From Lachnospiraceae bacterium (lineage in GTDB: Bacteria > Bacillota > Clostridia > Lachnospirales > Lachnospiraceae), in the NCBI GenBank assembly GCA_017483735.1, contig JAFUVF010000013.1, positions 1 through 63,845 of the forward strand: a DNA stretch of 63,845 bases. Direction: 5' to 3'. The notes beneath the pieces were generated by a model. It searched no databases, was not told where the DNA came from, and worked only from the letters and a program-made list of their open reading frames with translations. The position numbers and the translations under genes were made by a program. The first letter of the stretch is position 1; every line of letters starts with the position of its first letter. Below, in pieces: positions 8,380 through 18,000 of the stretch.

Positions 8380-10335
8380 ATGGAAAATACAGAACAGGTT
8401 ACAAACGAAGGGCTTAAGACCCTGCTTAAAAGGATAGATGAGCTGTTAAATGAGTCGAGGGACGCAGAGTTTACTGCATATTTAAACAGGCTAAAGGCTC
8501 GTGCAGGAGAGGATATACCGCATATTGACGATTATTCAAATGAGCTTTCGAAAAACTATGAGGTTTATTGCGCACGCTTTAAGCAGATATTTCCCTGGGA
8601 GGAGAAAAGAGAGGCTAACCGCACCGAGTTTACGCTTGCTTCGGTGCTTTTGGGGCTTTTCGGAGGGATATTCATACTTACATCGCTTATTCTTTTCTGC
8701 GTAAACTTTATGACGGATTTTATGATGGGGATGTTTTTGTATGTCCTTTGCGCTGCGGTATTTCTGTCATCGGAGCTTCTTTTGTACAAGAAGATCCCCA
8801 AGCTTGCGATCACTCTTTCCGCAATAGCGGTGGGAGGGTTTTATGTGGTAAACGGAGTAAACTGCTTCAAATGGCATAATATAAATATTGTTGAGGCGGT
8901 GCTTTTGTGCGGGGCTGTATCCCTTGTAAATGTCATATTTGCTGCGGTGCGAAAAAAAACCTGTCACACTGCGGTAATAATACTTAATATGCTCTGCAAC
9001 TTGATTTTTACCCTGATAATATACGCAAATGAAATGCTTAATTTCGGAAGAACGGAATACGGAAGGTCTGTCTACAGGGACTACGGCATTGACCTTGCGC
9101 TTTTGGTGGCAGGAGCAATAGGGATTTTCGTATTTTTGTTTGTGGCGGAGGTTTTTTTTACAAAGCGCATAAATGCGGCGGAAAAATCCTATTATATTGC
9201 GACTGGCTGGGGGATTTTCTTTCTTACAGCCTTTATAATTAGCTCCGCAGCCTACTATTTTATGCTTGGAAGCGCCTACAATGAAAAGGGCGCTCCCGGA
9301 GCCCTTTTAAGAGCCTTCGGGGAGAGTGCGGGAGGCGTGGGATTTGTCATAATCACGGCGGTATTGGGGATTATTTTGTTTTTCATAATGCACTTTTTGA
9401 AGCTTCCGCAGAAATGGTGGATATACTACATAACGCTTCTTTTTGCCAATGTTTTTTACGAGGATTCCACGCTTACAGGGATTATAATGCTTGCCGTGAT
9501 GCTTGTGCTGTCGAGGGCGCTTTGCTATGCGAATCCGGCGCTCAGATTCTCTGATACGGTGCTTGTATTGTTTGCATTCCTTGCAGCTCTTTTTGAGGAG
9601 GATATCACATATCGTCTGATAGTCCTTGCGGCTATGCTTATGGGAATCGTACTTATAAAATATTACAGAACCCTCAACGAAATCCTGTTTTTGGCTGCGC
9701 TGGTATTCGTGACATACACGGAGCTTCCGACTATAATAAAGCTTCCTTCGGCGGTGGGCGTGCTGTTTGTGGGAATGTTTGTATTCAACACCTTCGACCG
9801 GTACAGGGACAGGTTCATTGCGGTGCTCAACACACTTGTATTTATAGCTATGTTTATATGCTTTGCGCAGCTTTTTAACCCCGTATACAGAAACGCATAT
9901 ATCACGTATATCGGAATGCTTGTATTCGGACTTGCTTCATTGATTATAATGCTTACTGACAGATACAATATGCAGACGAGGTTTAAAAGCATCATCATTG
10001 CGGTGTTTGCCACATACATGGCGCTTATATTCAAAAGCTCCTATCCGATGCTTAACAGCATATTCCTTATGATAATCGCTCTTATATGCGTAGTATTCGG
10101 ATTTGTCTATAAGGAGACGCACCTTAGAATATACGGGATTTCTCTTTCGCTTTTGACCTGCGTCAAGCTCATAGTATATGACTTTGCGGGAGTGGGTGTG
10201 CTCCAGAGGACAATCCTTTTCTTTGTAGTCGGAATTATTGCCTTGATTATTGCGGGAATATACATTATACTTGAAAGGCGGTACTTTAAAGATAACGGTG
10301 CCGGAGAAAGGCTTGAAAATGCCGATGGACACTAA
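8380..10335 (+). CDS. DUF2339-like polytopic membrane protein
   Basis: A very hydrophobic protein of 651 residues: a charged, helical N-terminus of about 85 residues, then roughly 16-18 membrane segments. The C-terminus, LRIYGISLSLLTCVKLIVYD followed by a Gly-rich helix pair, resembles the end of DUF2339 membrane proteins. That assignment is by eye only. The start is the ATG at 8380, five codons after the kinase stop, preceded by AAGAGG. An upstream in-frame TTG at 8356 lies inside the kinase gene and is less likely. It overlaps the following lipoprotein gene by 17 bases. The function of the family is unknown; a role in the envelope or in export of a surface component is only a guess. Confidence 0.75.
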   Translation: MENTEQVTNEGLKTLLKRIDELLNESRDAEFTAYLNRLKARAGEDIPHIDDYSNELSKNYEVYCARFKQIFPWEEKREANRTEFTLASVLLGLFGGIFILTSLILFCVNFMTDFMMGMFLYVLCAAVFLSSELLLYKKIPKLAITLSAIAVGGFYVVNGVNCFKWHNINIVEAVLLCGAVSLVNVIFAAVRKKTCHTAVIILNMLCNLIFTLIIYANEMLNFGRTEYGRSVYRDYGIDLALLVAGAIGIFVFLFVAEVFFTKRINAAEKSYYIATGWGIFFLTAFIISSAAYYFMLGSAYNEKGAPGALLRAFGESAGGVGFVIITAVLGIILFFIMHFLKLPQKWWIYYITLLFANVFYEDSTLTGIIMLAVMLVLSRALCYANPALRFSDTVLVLFAFLAALFEEDITYRLIVLAAMLMGIVLIKYYRTLNEILFLAALVFVTYTELPTIIKLPSAVGVLFVGMFVFNTFDRYRDRFIAVLNTLVFIAMFICFAQLFNPVYRNAYITYIGMLVFGLASLIIMLTDRYNMQTRFKSIIIAVFATYMALIFKSSYPMLNSIFLMIIALICVVFGFVYKETHLRIYGISLSLLTCVKLIVYDFAGVGVLQRTILFFVVGIIALIIAGIYIILERRYFKDNGAGERLENADGH

Positions 10336-11062
10336 AAAACTCAAAAAAACAGGAATATTACTCGCACTATGCGCATATATGGCGATTTTTCTTACCGCCT
10401 GCGGGGATGACGGGCTTCCGTCGCTTACGGATGATGAAGCTGAGAGAATGGGGAATTATGCCGCATTTACCCTTATGCGCTTCGATGCGTCGCACAGGAG
10501 CAGGCTGGTGGATTTGAGCACTGTGGTAATACCCACGCCGAGACCCGCTAAAACTCCCGAACCGGAGGAACCCGCAGAGCAGGATAAAAATAACGATACC
10601 TCCGGAAACGGCAGTGCTACCGTAAATCAGGATGCGGCGACAAATGTAAGCATGTATGAGCTCATACAGTTTCCCGAGGGCGTTACGATCGAATATACCG
10701 GGAGCAGCATTACCGATTCATATCCGGAGGGAGAGGATGAGGCGTTTTCTCTTGATGCGGGAAAGGGAAAAAGGCTCCTTGTTTTGAATTTCAACCTAAG
10801 CAACAATTCAGGCAATATTGCCTCCGTGAATGTATTCAGCCAGAATCCTGTCCTGAAGGTAACAGTAAACGGGGATTATACGAGGACAAGCCTTGTAACG
10901 ATGCTTACGGATGACCTCTCCACATATGTTGGAGATCTGGAGCCCGGACAGTCGGAGGATTTGGTGCTTATAATAGAAATAGACAATACGGTGGATTTCG
11001 TAAATTCGCTCACGATATCCAAAAAAATAGACGGAACCAACTATAATGTAGTGTTGCAATAG
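10319..11062 (+). CDS. Lipoprotein with possible DUF4352-like beta domain
   Basis: About 247 residues. The N-terminus has basic residues, a hydrophobic core and the lipobox LTAC with Cys28, so it should be lipidated and anchored outside the membrane. After a Pro/Glu-rich, low-complexity linker (TPRPAKTPEPEEPAEQ) comes a beta-strand-rich domain with VLNFNLSNNSG and LEPGQSEDLVLI. This pattern resembles the immunoglobulin-like DUF4352 group, though without clear proof. ATG 10319, after AAAGG, gives a proper signal peptide; the frame upstream lies inside the preceding gene. Last gene of the operon that begins at 2137. Confidence 0.75.
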   Translation: MPMDTKKLKKTGILLALCAYMAIFLTACGDDGLPSLTDDEAERMGNYAAFTLMRFDASHRSRLVDLSTVVIPTPRPAKTPEPEEPAEQDKNNDTSGNGSATVNQDAATNVSMYELIQFPEGVTIEYTGSSITDSYPEGEDEAFSLDAGKGKRLLVLNFNLSNNSGNIASVNVFSQNPVLKVTVNGDYTRTSLVTMLTDDLSTYVGDLEPGQSEDLVLIIEIDNTVDFVNSLTISKKIDGTNYNVVLQ

Positions 11063-11082
11063 GGCTTAAAATATGATATACT
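11054..11082 (+). promoter_or_regulatory. Sigma-A promoter of cheV
   Basis: TTGCAA (11054-11059), a 17-base spacer and TATACT (11077-11082). The -35 box overlaps the stop codon of the lipoprotein gene. The predicted leader of about 75 bases contains a GC-rich segment (GCTGCCGCGGTGGC) that could fold weakly, but I see no known riboswitch. Confidence 0.7.
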
Positions 11083-11163
11083 ACGGTATATATGGGTCGC
11101 AAGCTGCCGCGGTGGCGAAGAAATCCGATATATCGATAGATTATAATAAACACGAGGTGGACT

Positions 11164-12072
11164 ATGGATACTAAGATTTTGCTTGAAAGCGGAAGAAATG
11201 AACTGGAGGTTCTGGAATTTACATTGGGGGGAAATTCCTACGGAATAAACGTAGCGAAGATTAAGGAAATAATATCCTATCAGCCGGTTACTCCCGTTCC
11301 CAACTCACATCCCAGCATAGAGGGAATCTTTATGCCCCGTGATGTTATGATTACGGCAATAGACCTTAAGAACTGTCTTGGCAGGGGCGAATCCGAGCCC
11401 AACGGACTTTTCATCATCACTAATTTCAACAAGTTAAATATCGCTTTCCATGTGGATTCCGTAAAGGGTATTCACAGAGTTTCATGGAGAAGCATAATCA
11501 AGCCTGACTCCACCATATCCACTGCGGATCAGTCTGTTTCCACCGGTATTATCAAGCAGAACGGAAAGCTCGTCATAATACTTGACTTTGAGAAGATTGT
11601 ATCCGACATAAACCCCGAGACGGGGCTTCAGATGTCCGCAATAGACGCTCTGGGAGAGAGGCACAGAAGCAATGTTCCCATCCTTATTGCAGAGGATTCC
11701 ATACTTTTAGGAAAGCTCATTGTGGATTCCTTAAAGGCTGCAGGATATGACAATATCATCAAGACAGAGAACGGACAGCAGGCATATGATGTCATCACAC
11801 AATGCAAGGATGAGGGTACTCTTGATGAACATGTGCGCTGCATAATCACTGATATAGAGATGCCCGAGATGGACGGTCACAGACTTACTAAGCTTGTAAA
11901 GACCGATGACGCCACAAAGAACATTCCGGTTGTCATATTCTCATCCCTTGTAAACGAGGAGATGAAGAGAAAGGGCGAATCCCTCGGAGCGGACGCACAG
12001 CTTTCAAAGCCTGAGATAGGCAATCTTGTCAAGATTGTAGACAAGCTTGTGGCAGAGAGGCATTTGGAGTGA
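11164..12072 (+). CDS. cheV: CheV: CheW-receiver chemotaxis coupling protein
   Basis: A chemotaxis scaffold of 302 residues. A CheW-like domain (about 10-160, with LEFTLGGNSYGINVAKIKEI and VTPVPNSHPSIEG) couples receptors to the CheA kinase. A receiver domain (about 170-300) carries the phosphoacceptor Asp230 in IITDIEMPEMDG and the Lys in LSKPE, for adaptation. The CheW-plus-receiver order is diagnostic of CheV. It has its own promoter and a good GAGGTGG ribosome site. No other chemotaxis gene is adjacent, so it must work with CheA and receptors encoded elsewhere. With the FliK/FlhB-like pair at 29-31 kb it hints at a motile organism. Confidence 0.93.
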   Translation: MDTKILLESGRNELEVLEFTLGGNSYGINVAKIKEIISYQPVTPVPNSHPSIEGIFMPRDVMITAIDLKNCLGRGESEPNGLFIITNFNKLNIAFHVDSVKGIHRVSWRSIIKPDSTISTADQSVSTGIIKQNGKLVIILDFEKIVSDINPETGLQMSAIDALGERHRSNVPILIAEDSILLGKLIVDSLKAAGYDNIIKTENGQQAYDVITQCKDEGTLDEHVRCIITDIEMPEMDGHRLTKLVKTDDATKNIPVVIFSSLVNEEMKRKGESLGADAQLSKPEIGNLVKIVDKLVAERHLE

Positions 12073-12105
12073 TTTCCCGATAATCCGGATTTTCGAAAAT
12101 AATGT

Positions 12106-12134
12106 TTGACAAATGGTCGCATACTATATATACT
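12106..12134 (+). promoter_or_regulatory. Sigma-A promoter of the yceD-rpmF operon
   Basis: TTGACA (12106-12111), exactly 17 bases, then TATACT (12129-12134). Start of transcription is expected near 12141, with a leader of about 26 bases. An 11-base perfect inverted repeat is centred on the -10 box (separate entry). Confidence 0.82.
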
Positions 12135-12148
12135 AGCATAGTATGCGA
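12117..12148 (+). promoter_or_regulatory. Perfect 11-base dyad over the -10 box: candidate operator
   Basis: TCGCATACTAT (12117-12127) and ATAGTATGCGA (12138-12148) are exact reverse complements separated by ten bases. The centre, near 12132, falls within the -10 element of the promoter. Bound protein would exclude RNA polymerase, the classic geometry of a repressor site. ATACTA occurs a third time within the loop region (12130-12135). It does not match the FapR or FabT boxes I know. The regulator is unknown. Confidence 0.6.
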
Positions 12149-12166
12149 TTTTAATGGGAAATTTTT

Positions 12167-12697
12167 ATGTTGATTGATTTGTCGGATGTTTTTTCATCCA
12201 GAGAAAATCACATACATGCAGAAGCGGAATATGAGGAAGATTCCTTTGGCAGAGGCAAAAGGAAGGTAAAGCTCCTTGAAAGCTCAAAGCTTGTTCTCGA
12301 TGTTTATTTTGTCGAGAAGAACAGGGCGAAGGTAAAGGGCAGCATAAATCTCATATTCGATACCGTATGTGATAGGTGTTTAAAGAGCATACCTCTTGAG
12401 CTTAAGCTTTCCTTTGAGGAATTGGTGGTTTCTCCCGAGGCGGAGAGTGCTGATGAGGAAGAACGCCAGTATATGGAAGGATTTAAGCTGGATACGGAAA
12501 GGCTTCTCAAAAACGAGATTTCCCTAAGATGGCCGTCGAAGATATTGTGCCGTGAGGACTGCAGGGGGCTCTGCCTCAAATGCGGCAGGGACTTAAACGA
12601 GGGAGAATGCGGCTGCGACAGATTCGTGCCCGACCCGAGAATGGCGCATATCAAAGACGTATTTGATGCGTATCACAAGGAAACAAAGGAAGATTAG
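12167..12697 (+). CDS. yceD: YceD/DUF177 family protein
   Basis: 176 residues, in the usual YceD position directly before rpmF. The family is linked to 23S rRNA accumulation and large-subunit biogenesis in bacteria and plastids. The N-terminal half has alternating charged strands, with a CDRC pair near residue 66. The C-terminal part holds the conserved Cys-rich segment (LCREDCRGLCLKCGRDLN, then CGC), which could bind a metal. The start ATG is preceded by a modest GGGA. Under the regulated-looking promoter at 12106, so expression may be tied to growth or lipid supply. Confidence 0.88.
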   Translation: MLIDLSDVFSSRENHIHAEAEYEEDSFGRGKRKVKLLESSKLVLDVYFVEKNRAKVKGSINLIFDTVCDRCLKSIPLELKLSFEELVVSPEAESADEEERQYMEGFKLDTERLLKNEISLRWPSKILCREDCRGLCLKCGRDLNEGECGCDRFVPDPRMAHIKDVFDAYHKETKED

Positions 12698-12714
12698 GAT
12701 AAGGAGGTGTTAAT

Positions 12715-12891
12715 ATGTCCATATGTCCCAAGAATAAATCCTCTAAAGGTCACAGAGACCAGAGAAGAGCAAATTGGAAGATGAGCGCTCCCACACTTGT
12801 AAAGTGCTCAAACTGCGGCGCTCTTATGGTGCCTCACAGAGTATGCAAGGCTTGCGGCTCCTACAACAAGAAGAAAATAGTTGAGGCGTAA
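12715..12891 (+). CDS. rpmF: 50S ribosomal protein L32
   Basis: A 58-residue protein (MSICPKNKSSKGHRDQRRAN...) with the L32 N-terminus and a zinc ribbon made by CSNC and CKAC pairs. This is the Zn-binding (C+) form of L32. The ribosome site AAGGAGGTG, seven bases before the ATG, is very strong, as expected for a ribosomal protein. It lies 17 bases after yceD and is closed by a terminator at 12905, so yceD and rpmF form a two-gene transcript with some readthrough. Confidence 0.95.
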   Translation: MSICPKNKSSKGHRDQRRANWKMSAPTLVKCSNCGALMVPHRVCKACGSYNKKKIVEA

Positions 12892-12904
12892 GAAAGGATT
12901 TACG

Positions 12905-12931
12905 AAAGACCTGTTTTTACAGGTCTTTTTT
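12905..12931 (+). terminator. Rho-independent terminator after rpmF
   Basis: AAAGACCTGT (12905-12914) and ACAGGTCTTT (12919-12928) form a perfect ten-base stem with a TTTT loop, running into a T tract. It separates rpmF from the plsX promoter. Confidence 0.9.
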
Positions 12932-12947
12932 GCGTTCAAGTTAGCAC

Positions 12948-12976
12948 TTGACTTTTGCAAACCACTTTAATATAGT
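12948..12976 (+). promoter_or_regulatory. Sigma-A promoter of plsX
   Basis: TTGACT (12948-12953), 17 bases, TATAGT (12971-12976), directly downstream of the rpmF terminator. The leader would be about 25 bases to the ATG at 13008. I see no dyad here, so plsX-acpP can be driven apart from yceD-rpmF. Confidence 0.75.
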
Positions 12977-13007
12977 AGATAAGGATAAAAAAACAAGGGG
13001 GAACCTG

Positions 13008-14027
13008 ATGACTGAAACAGTCAATGTTGCGGTGGACGCAATGGGCGGGGACAATGCTCCCGCAGAAATTGTAAAGGGTGCGGTAGACGCTGTAAACGAG
13101 GCTAAGAACTTAAGGGTATATCTTGTAGGTAAGGAGTCTCTTATACAAAATGAGCTTTCCAAATACAGCTATGATGTAGAGCGCATAGAGGTGGTAAATG
13201 CCACGGAGGTCATAGAGATGGCTGAGCCTCCCGTTATGGCTATTAGGAGGAAGAAGGATTCCTCCATAGTAAGAGCTATGAACCTCGTAAAGGACGGCAT
13301 ATGTGATGCATATGTATCCGCAGGAAGCACAGGCGCCACACTTGTGGGCGGACAGGTAATCGTGGGAAGGATAAGGGGAATAGAGAGACCACCCCTTGCG
13401 CCTTTGATACCTACAGAAAAGGGAGTAAGCCTGCTTATAGACTGCGGCGCAAATGTGGATGCCAGAGCGTCACATCTTGTGCAGTTTGCAAAGATGGGCT
13501 CCATCTATATGGAAAATATAATGGGGATCGAGAATCCGAGGGTTGCCATAGTTAATATCGGTGCCGAGGAGGAGAAGGGAAACGCCCTTGTGAAGGAGAC
13601 ATTCCCGCTGCTTAAGAACTGCCCGGACATAAATTTCATAGGCAGTATAGAGGCGAGAGACATACCTGCGGGCGAAGCGGATGTCATAGTATGCGAGGCT
13701 TTTGTGGGAAATGTCATCCTTAAGCTCTATGAGGGAACGGCAAAGATGCTGCTTAAGAAGGTAAAGGCAGGTCTTATGTCCACGCTTAGGAGCAAAATAG
13801 GAGGGATTCTCATTAAGCCTGCTCTCAAGAAAACTATGAAGGAGTTTGATACGAAGGAGTACGGCGGAGCGCCGCTTTTGGGGCTTAAAGGGCTTGTGGT
13901 AAAGACTCACGGCTCATCCACCGCAAAGGAGATTAAGAACACCATAATCCAGTGCATTGCCTTTAAGGAGAATCATATAAACGAAAAGATAAAGGATATG
14001 TTAATACCTGCCAACGAGGCGGAATAA
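13008..14027 (+). CDS. plsX: Phosphate acyltransferase PlsX
   Basis: Makes acyl-phosphate from acyl-ACP and phosphate, the first step of the PlsX/PlsY route to phosphatidic acid. 339 residues, the family's normal length. The N-terminus VAVDAMGGDNAP is the PlsX signature, and SAGSTGATLVGG and LLIDCGANVD are further conserved segments. The start is ATG 13008, after GGGGG; an in-frame TTG at 12948 is the -35 box and not a start. Followed 21 bases later by acpP, which supplies the acyl carrier. plsY and gpsA, the next pathway steps, lie at 41.5-43.2 kb in this window. Confidence 0.96.
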   Translation: MTETVNVAVDAMGGDNAPAEIVKGAVDAVNEAKNLRVYLVGKESLIQNELSKYSYDVERIEVVNATEVIEMAEPPVMAIRRKKDSSIVRAMNLVKDGICDAYVSAGSTGATLVGGQVIVGRIRGIERPPLAPLIPTEKGVSLLIDCGANVDARASHLVQFAKMGSIYMENIMGIENPRVAIVNIGAEEEKGNALVKETFPLLKNCPDINFIGSIEARDIPAGEADVIVCEAFVGNVILKLYEGTAKMLLKKVKAGLMSTLRSKIGGILIKPALKKTMKEFDTKEYGGAPLLGLKGLVVKTHGSSTAKEIKNTIIQCIAFKENHINEKIKDMLIPANEAE

Positions 14028-14048
14028 ATAAACTTTTGGAGGTTAGAA

Positions 14049-14279
14049 ATGGAATTTGACAAGCTTAAAAACATCATAGCCGAGGTTTTGAATGTGGATC
14101 CGGAGGAGATTACCCCGGAGACCACGTTTGTAGATGATTTGGGTGCCGATTCTCTGGATGTATACCAGATAATAATGGGTATCGAGGAGGAGTTTGATAT
14201 CGAGATACCTGCGGAAACTGCGGAGTCCATAACTACCGTGGAGCAGGCTGTTGAGCTTATAAAGGGTGCCATAAACTAG
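14049..14279 (+). CDS. acpP: Acyl carrier protein
   Basis: A 76-residue acidic four-helix protein that carries acyl chains in fatty acid synthesis. The 4'-phosphopantetheine attachment Ser35 lies in [10 protein letters not shown]. Preceded by TTGGAGG and followed by a terminator. Its position between plsX and rnc is the standard Firmicutes order. No other fatty acid synthesis gene is adjacent. Confidence 0.96.
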   Translation: MEFDKLKNIIAEVLNVDPEEITPETTFVDDLGADSLDVYQIIMGIEEEFDIEIPAETAESITTVEQAVELIKGAIN

Positions 14280-14285
14280 GGATTT

Positions 14286-14326
14286 AAATACAACTATTCC
14301 CAAATCCGGGGGATAGTTGTATTTTT
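14286..14326 (+). terminator. Rho-independent terminator after acpP
   Basis: AAATACAACTAT (14286-14297) and ATAGTTGTATTT (14313-14324) are a perfect twelve-base stem with a 15-base loop, followed by TT. The rnc gene begins only about ten bases beyond, so rnc and smc probably depend on readthrough or on a promoter I could not see. Confidence 0.8.
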
Positions 14327-14338
14327 GTGTGCAATGGG

Positions 14339-15049
14339 ATGGAAGAACAGGCGCTTACAATCTTTCAAAAGATAATAGGGTATTATTTCAGGGATGAGAA
14401 GCTTCTTTTACAAGCTCTGACACATTCGTCATTTTCTAATGAACAGCGGATAAATTCCGTGGGAAATTACGAGAGGGAGGAGTTCTTGGGGGATGCTGTG
14501 CTGGAGCTCATAACCAGTGCTTTTTTGTTTGAAAAATATCCCGATATGCCGGAGGGGGAGCTTACGAAATTCAGGGCTTCCATTGTATGCGAGCCCACTC
14601 TTGCGCTGTGTGCAAGACAGATGGAGCTGGACAAATTCATACGCCTCGGAAGGGGCGAGGAGAACACCGGCGGAAGAAACAGGGACAGTATTATATCGGA
14701 TGTCTTCGAGGCAGTGATCGGCGCAATCTATCTGGACGGCGGCATGGAGGCTGCAAAGGCACATATTGAACGCTTCGTCTTAAACGATATAGAGGACAAG
14801 AAGCTTTTCTCGGACTCAAAGAGCACCCTGCAGGAGGTGGTGCAGGGGCAGCTTAAAAAGGATGTATCGTATAAGCTGGTATCCGAGACAGGGCCCGAGC
14901 ACGATAAGGAATTCAGGGTAAAAGCCATTATAGGCGGCAACGCTCTCGGAGAAGGCACTGGGAGAACCAAGAAGGCGGCGGAGCAGAAGGCGGCATATGC
15001 TGCGCTCCTTAAGTTAAAGGAACAGGGATATGTATTTAAAAAGCATTGA
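14339..15049 (+). CDS. rnc: Ribonuclease III
   Basis: Cuts double-stranded RNA in rRNA processing and mRNA decay. 236 residues. The catalytic domain (about 1-150) has the signature YEREEFLGDAVLEL and the second acidic cluster at DVFEAVIGAIYLDGG. A double-stranded-RNA-binding domain follows (about 160-236), ending TKKAAEQKAAYAAL. The start is uncertain: ATG 14339 and GTG 14327 are both in frame and neither has a clear Shine-Dalgarno, which is unusual here. It overlaps smc by 20 bases. Confidence 0.94.
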   Translation: MEEQALTIFQKIIGYYFRDEKLLLQALTHSSFSNEQRINSVGNYEREEFLGDAVLELITSAFLFEKYPDMPEGELTKFRASIVCEPTLALCARQMELDKFIRLGRGEENTGGRNRDSIISDVFEAVIGAIYLDGGMEAAKAHIERFVLNDIEDKKLFSDSKSTLQEVVQGQLKKDVSYKLVSETGPEHDKEFRVKAIIGGNALGEGTGRTKKAAEQKAAYAALLKLKEQGYVFKKH

Positions 15050-18000
15050 GGTACATGGATTCAAATCCTTTGCCGACAAGATAGTATTTGATTTTCACAA
15101 CGGAATAACGGGAATTGTGGGACCTAACGGCTCCGGAAAGAGCAATGTTGCCGATGCGGTAAGATGGGTTTTGGGAGAACAGAGGATCAAGCAGCTGAGA
15201 GGCGCATCCATGCAGGATGTCATCTTTTCGGGTACGGAGGCGAGAAAGCCCTTAAGCTATGCCTATGTAGCTATAACCTTTGACAATGCGGATCACAAGC
15301 TTTCGGTGGATTTCAACGAGGTCACGGTGGCAAGGCGCATATACCGCTCCGGAGAGAGTGAGTACTTAATAAACGGCAATCCCTGTAGACTAAAGGATGT
15401 AAACAATCTTTTCTACGATACGGGTATCGGAAAAGAGGGCTATTCAATAATCGGTCAGGGTCAGATAGACCGTATCATATCCGGGCGTCCCGAGGAGAGA
15501 AGAGAGCTCTTCGACGAGGCGGCAGGTATAGTTAAATTCAAGAAAAACAAGGCGTTATCACAGCAAAAGCTTGAAAATGAAAAGCAGAATCTGGTTCGTG
15601 TGAACGATATTCTCGCAGAGCTTGAAAAGCAGGTTGAGCCCCTTGAAAAGCAGTCAGAGAAGGCAAAGATATATCTCTCAAAAAAGGCTGATCTGAAGAC
15701 CCTTGATGTGAATGTGTTCCTTTTGGAAAATAAGAGCATGAAGGACAGGCTTTCGGAGGTCACGGAAAAGCATGCGATCGCAGCAAAGGATTTCGAGAGC
15801 GTAAATGAGCGATACAACGGAATAAAGGATGAATATGAGGCGGTACAGGCTGAAATTGAGGAATTGGAGCGCTCGATTGAAGAGCAGCGTCAGACACTTT
15901 CAAATGCAGGGATAATAAGGGGAAAGCTGGAGGGAGAAATAAATGTCTTAAAGGAAAAGATAAATTCCGCAGCGGGAACCGAGGAGCATCTCAATTCCAG
16001 AAAGACAGCTATTTCAAAGGATATAGAGCTAAGAAACAAGGAGAGGGAGGATATCATATCCGACAGAACCGATTCCGACAAGGAGATAGAGAAGCTCTTA
16101 AAGGACGGCGAGGGCGTAAGGGATGAATTGAAAGCTCTTCAGGATAAGGTTAAAGCCCTGGATGAGAATATCGAAGCCGGGAAAAACGCCATAATCGAGG
16201 AATTAAACAAGAGAAGCTCCATAAAGTCCAAGATTGCAAGGCTTGAGAATATGTCGGAGCAGACAAATATTAAGAAGGCAGAGCTTAATTCAAAGCTTCT
16301 CCGCGCAAAGAGCGACGAGGAATCAAGGGAGGAGACCATTAAATCCCTAGAGGATGAATTTGACCGTATCACAAAGGAGCTTCGCACAATAAAGGATAAG
16401 GAAGCGGAGTCCGAACAGAAGCTTTTTGATTTCAGGGAGGAGCTTAGAAAGGCTGACGAGGAATTAAGAAAGAAGCAGGAGCTTTATCATCAGGAGAAAT
16501 CAAGGCTCGATGCGCTTTTGAATATTGCCGAGAGATACGACGGCTACGGCGGCTCCGTAAAGGCGGTAATGGAGCAGAAGGACAAAAACAAGGGCATTGT
16601 GGGTGTCGTTGCGGATATCATAAAGGTTGACAAAAAGTACGAGACTGCAATAGAGACGGCGCTTGGCGGAAATATCCAGAATATCGTTACAGAGGATGAG
16701 GACACCGCAAAGGCGATGATTAAGCACCTAAAGGATACAAAGGCAGGACGTGCAACCTTTCTGCCCCTTACAAGCATTACTCATCCGCAGGAGTTTAAGA
16801 ATCCCGAGGCGCTTAAGGAGCCCGGAGTCATCGGCATGGCGGATGAGATTGTGAAGATAGACAAGAAATACGCCAATGTGGCAAAGGCAATGCTTGGGCG
16901 TATAGTTGTTGTGGACAAGGTTGAAAATGCGCTAAGAATAGCAAGAAAATTTGACTATGGAATCCGCATGGTTACGATAGAGGGAGAGCTTCTCGTACCC
17001 GGCGGCGCCATAAGCGGAGGCGCTTTTAAGAACAATTCCAATCTTCTCGGCAGGCGCAGGGAGATAGATGAATTAAAGGGAAGCGTGGATGAGTTAAGAG
17101 AAGCCATAAATGAAGCGAACAAGCAGATAGAGAGCATAAAGGATAACAGGAACAGATTAAGGACTGATGTGGAGACCTTTAAGAATGACATCCAGAAAAA
17201 GACCTTGGAGCAGAATACCGCAAGGCTCAATCTCTCACAGACAAGAGAACGCCTTGAGGAGGAAAGCAAGGATATGACTGCATTGAAGGATGATGTGCAG
17301 TCCATAGAAAAGGAGATCATAGAGCTTAACAAGGAGAAGGAGGATGCCGCAAAGGAGCTTTCCCTCTCCGAAAGTGCAGAAAGACAGACGCAGGAGAAAA
17401 TCCTTGAATTCCAGAAGGAGCTTGATTCAAAGCGCAAGGAGGAGGCAGAGGTTTCCGCCCAGGTTTCCGAATGGGACTTGAAGATAGAAAAAATAAAGCA
17501 GGCAAGGGATTTCAAGCAGGAAAATATTGACCGTATAGATGCGGAGATAGAAAGATTTAACGGAGAGCTTAAGGAGGTTGAGGATGCCCTTCTTGAAAAC
17601 GTGAAGGAAGTAGAGAGAAACAAGGAGAGCATAGAGGAGATAAAGAAAAACATCGAAGCCTCCTATGGGGATGAGAGCGATGCCAATGACAAGCTAAAGG
17701 GCGATATTGAAAAGAAGGAGACTCTCTCCGAAAAGCAGAAGAACTTCTTTAAGGACAGGGAAAAAATAGCAGAGCAGATGAGCTCCCTAGACAAGGAGGT
17801 ATTCAGGCTTAACAGTCAGAAGGAAAAGCTGGAGGAAGCCATTGAGAGCCAGATAAACTATATGTGGGATGAGTATGAGATTACGCTTTCAGACGCTTCG
17901 ACACTCAGGGATGAGACGCTTACAGATTTGAGCGGAATGAAGAAGGATGCGGCATCATTGAGAAACCAGATAAAGAATCTGGGGGATGTCAATGTAAACG

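Noticed and set aside
11083..11163. Riboswitch in the cheV leader
   Set aside because: Only about 75 bases with a short GC-rich stretch; no c-di-GMP or other known riboswitch core can be aligned.
12948..13007. TTG start of plsX at 12948
   Set aside because: It is the -35 box of the promoter and lies before the transcription start; ATG 13008 gives the family length.
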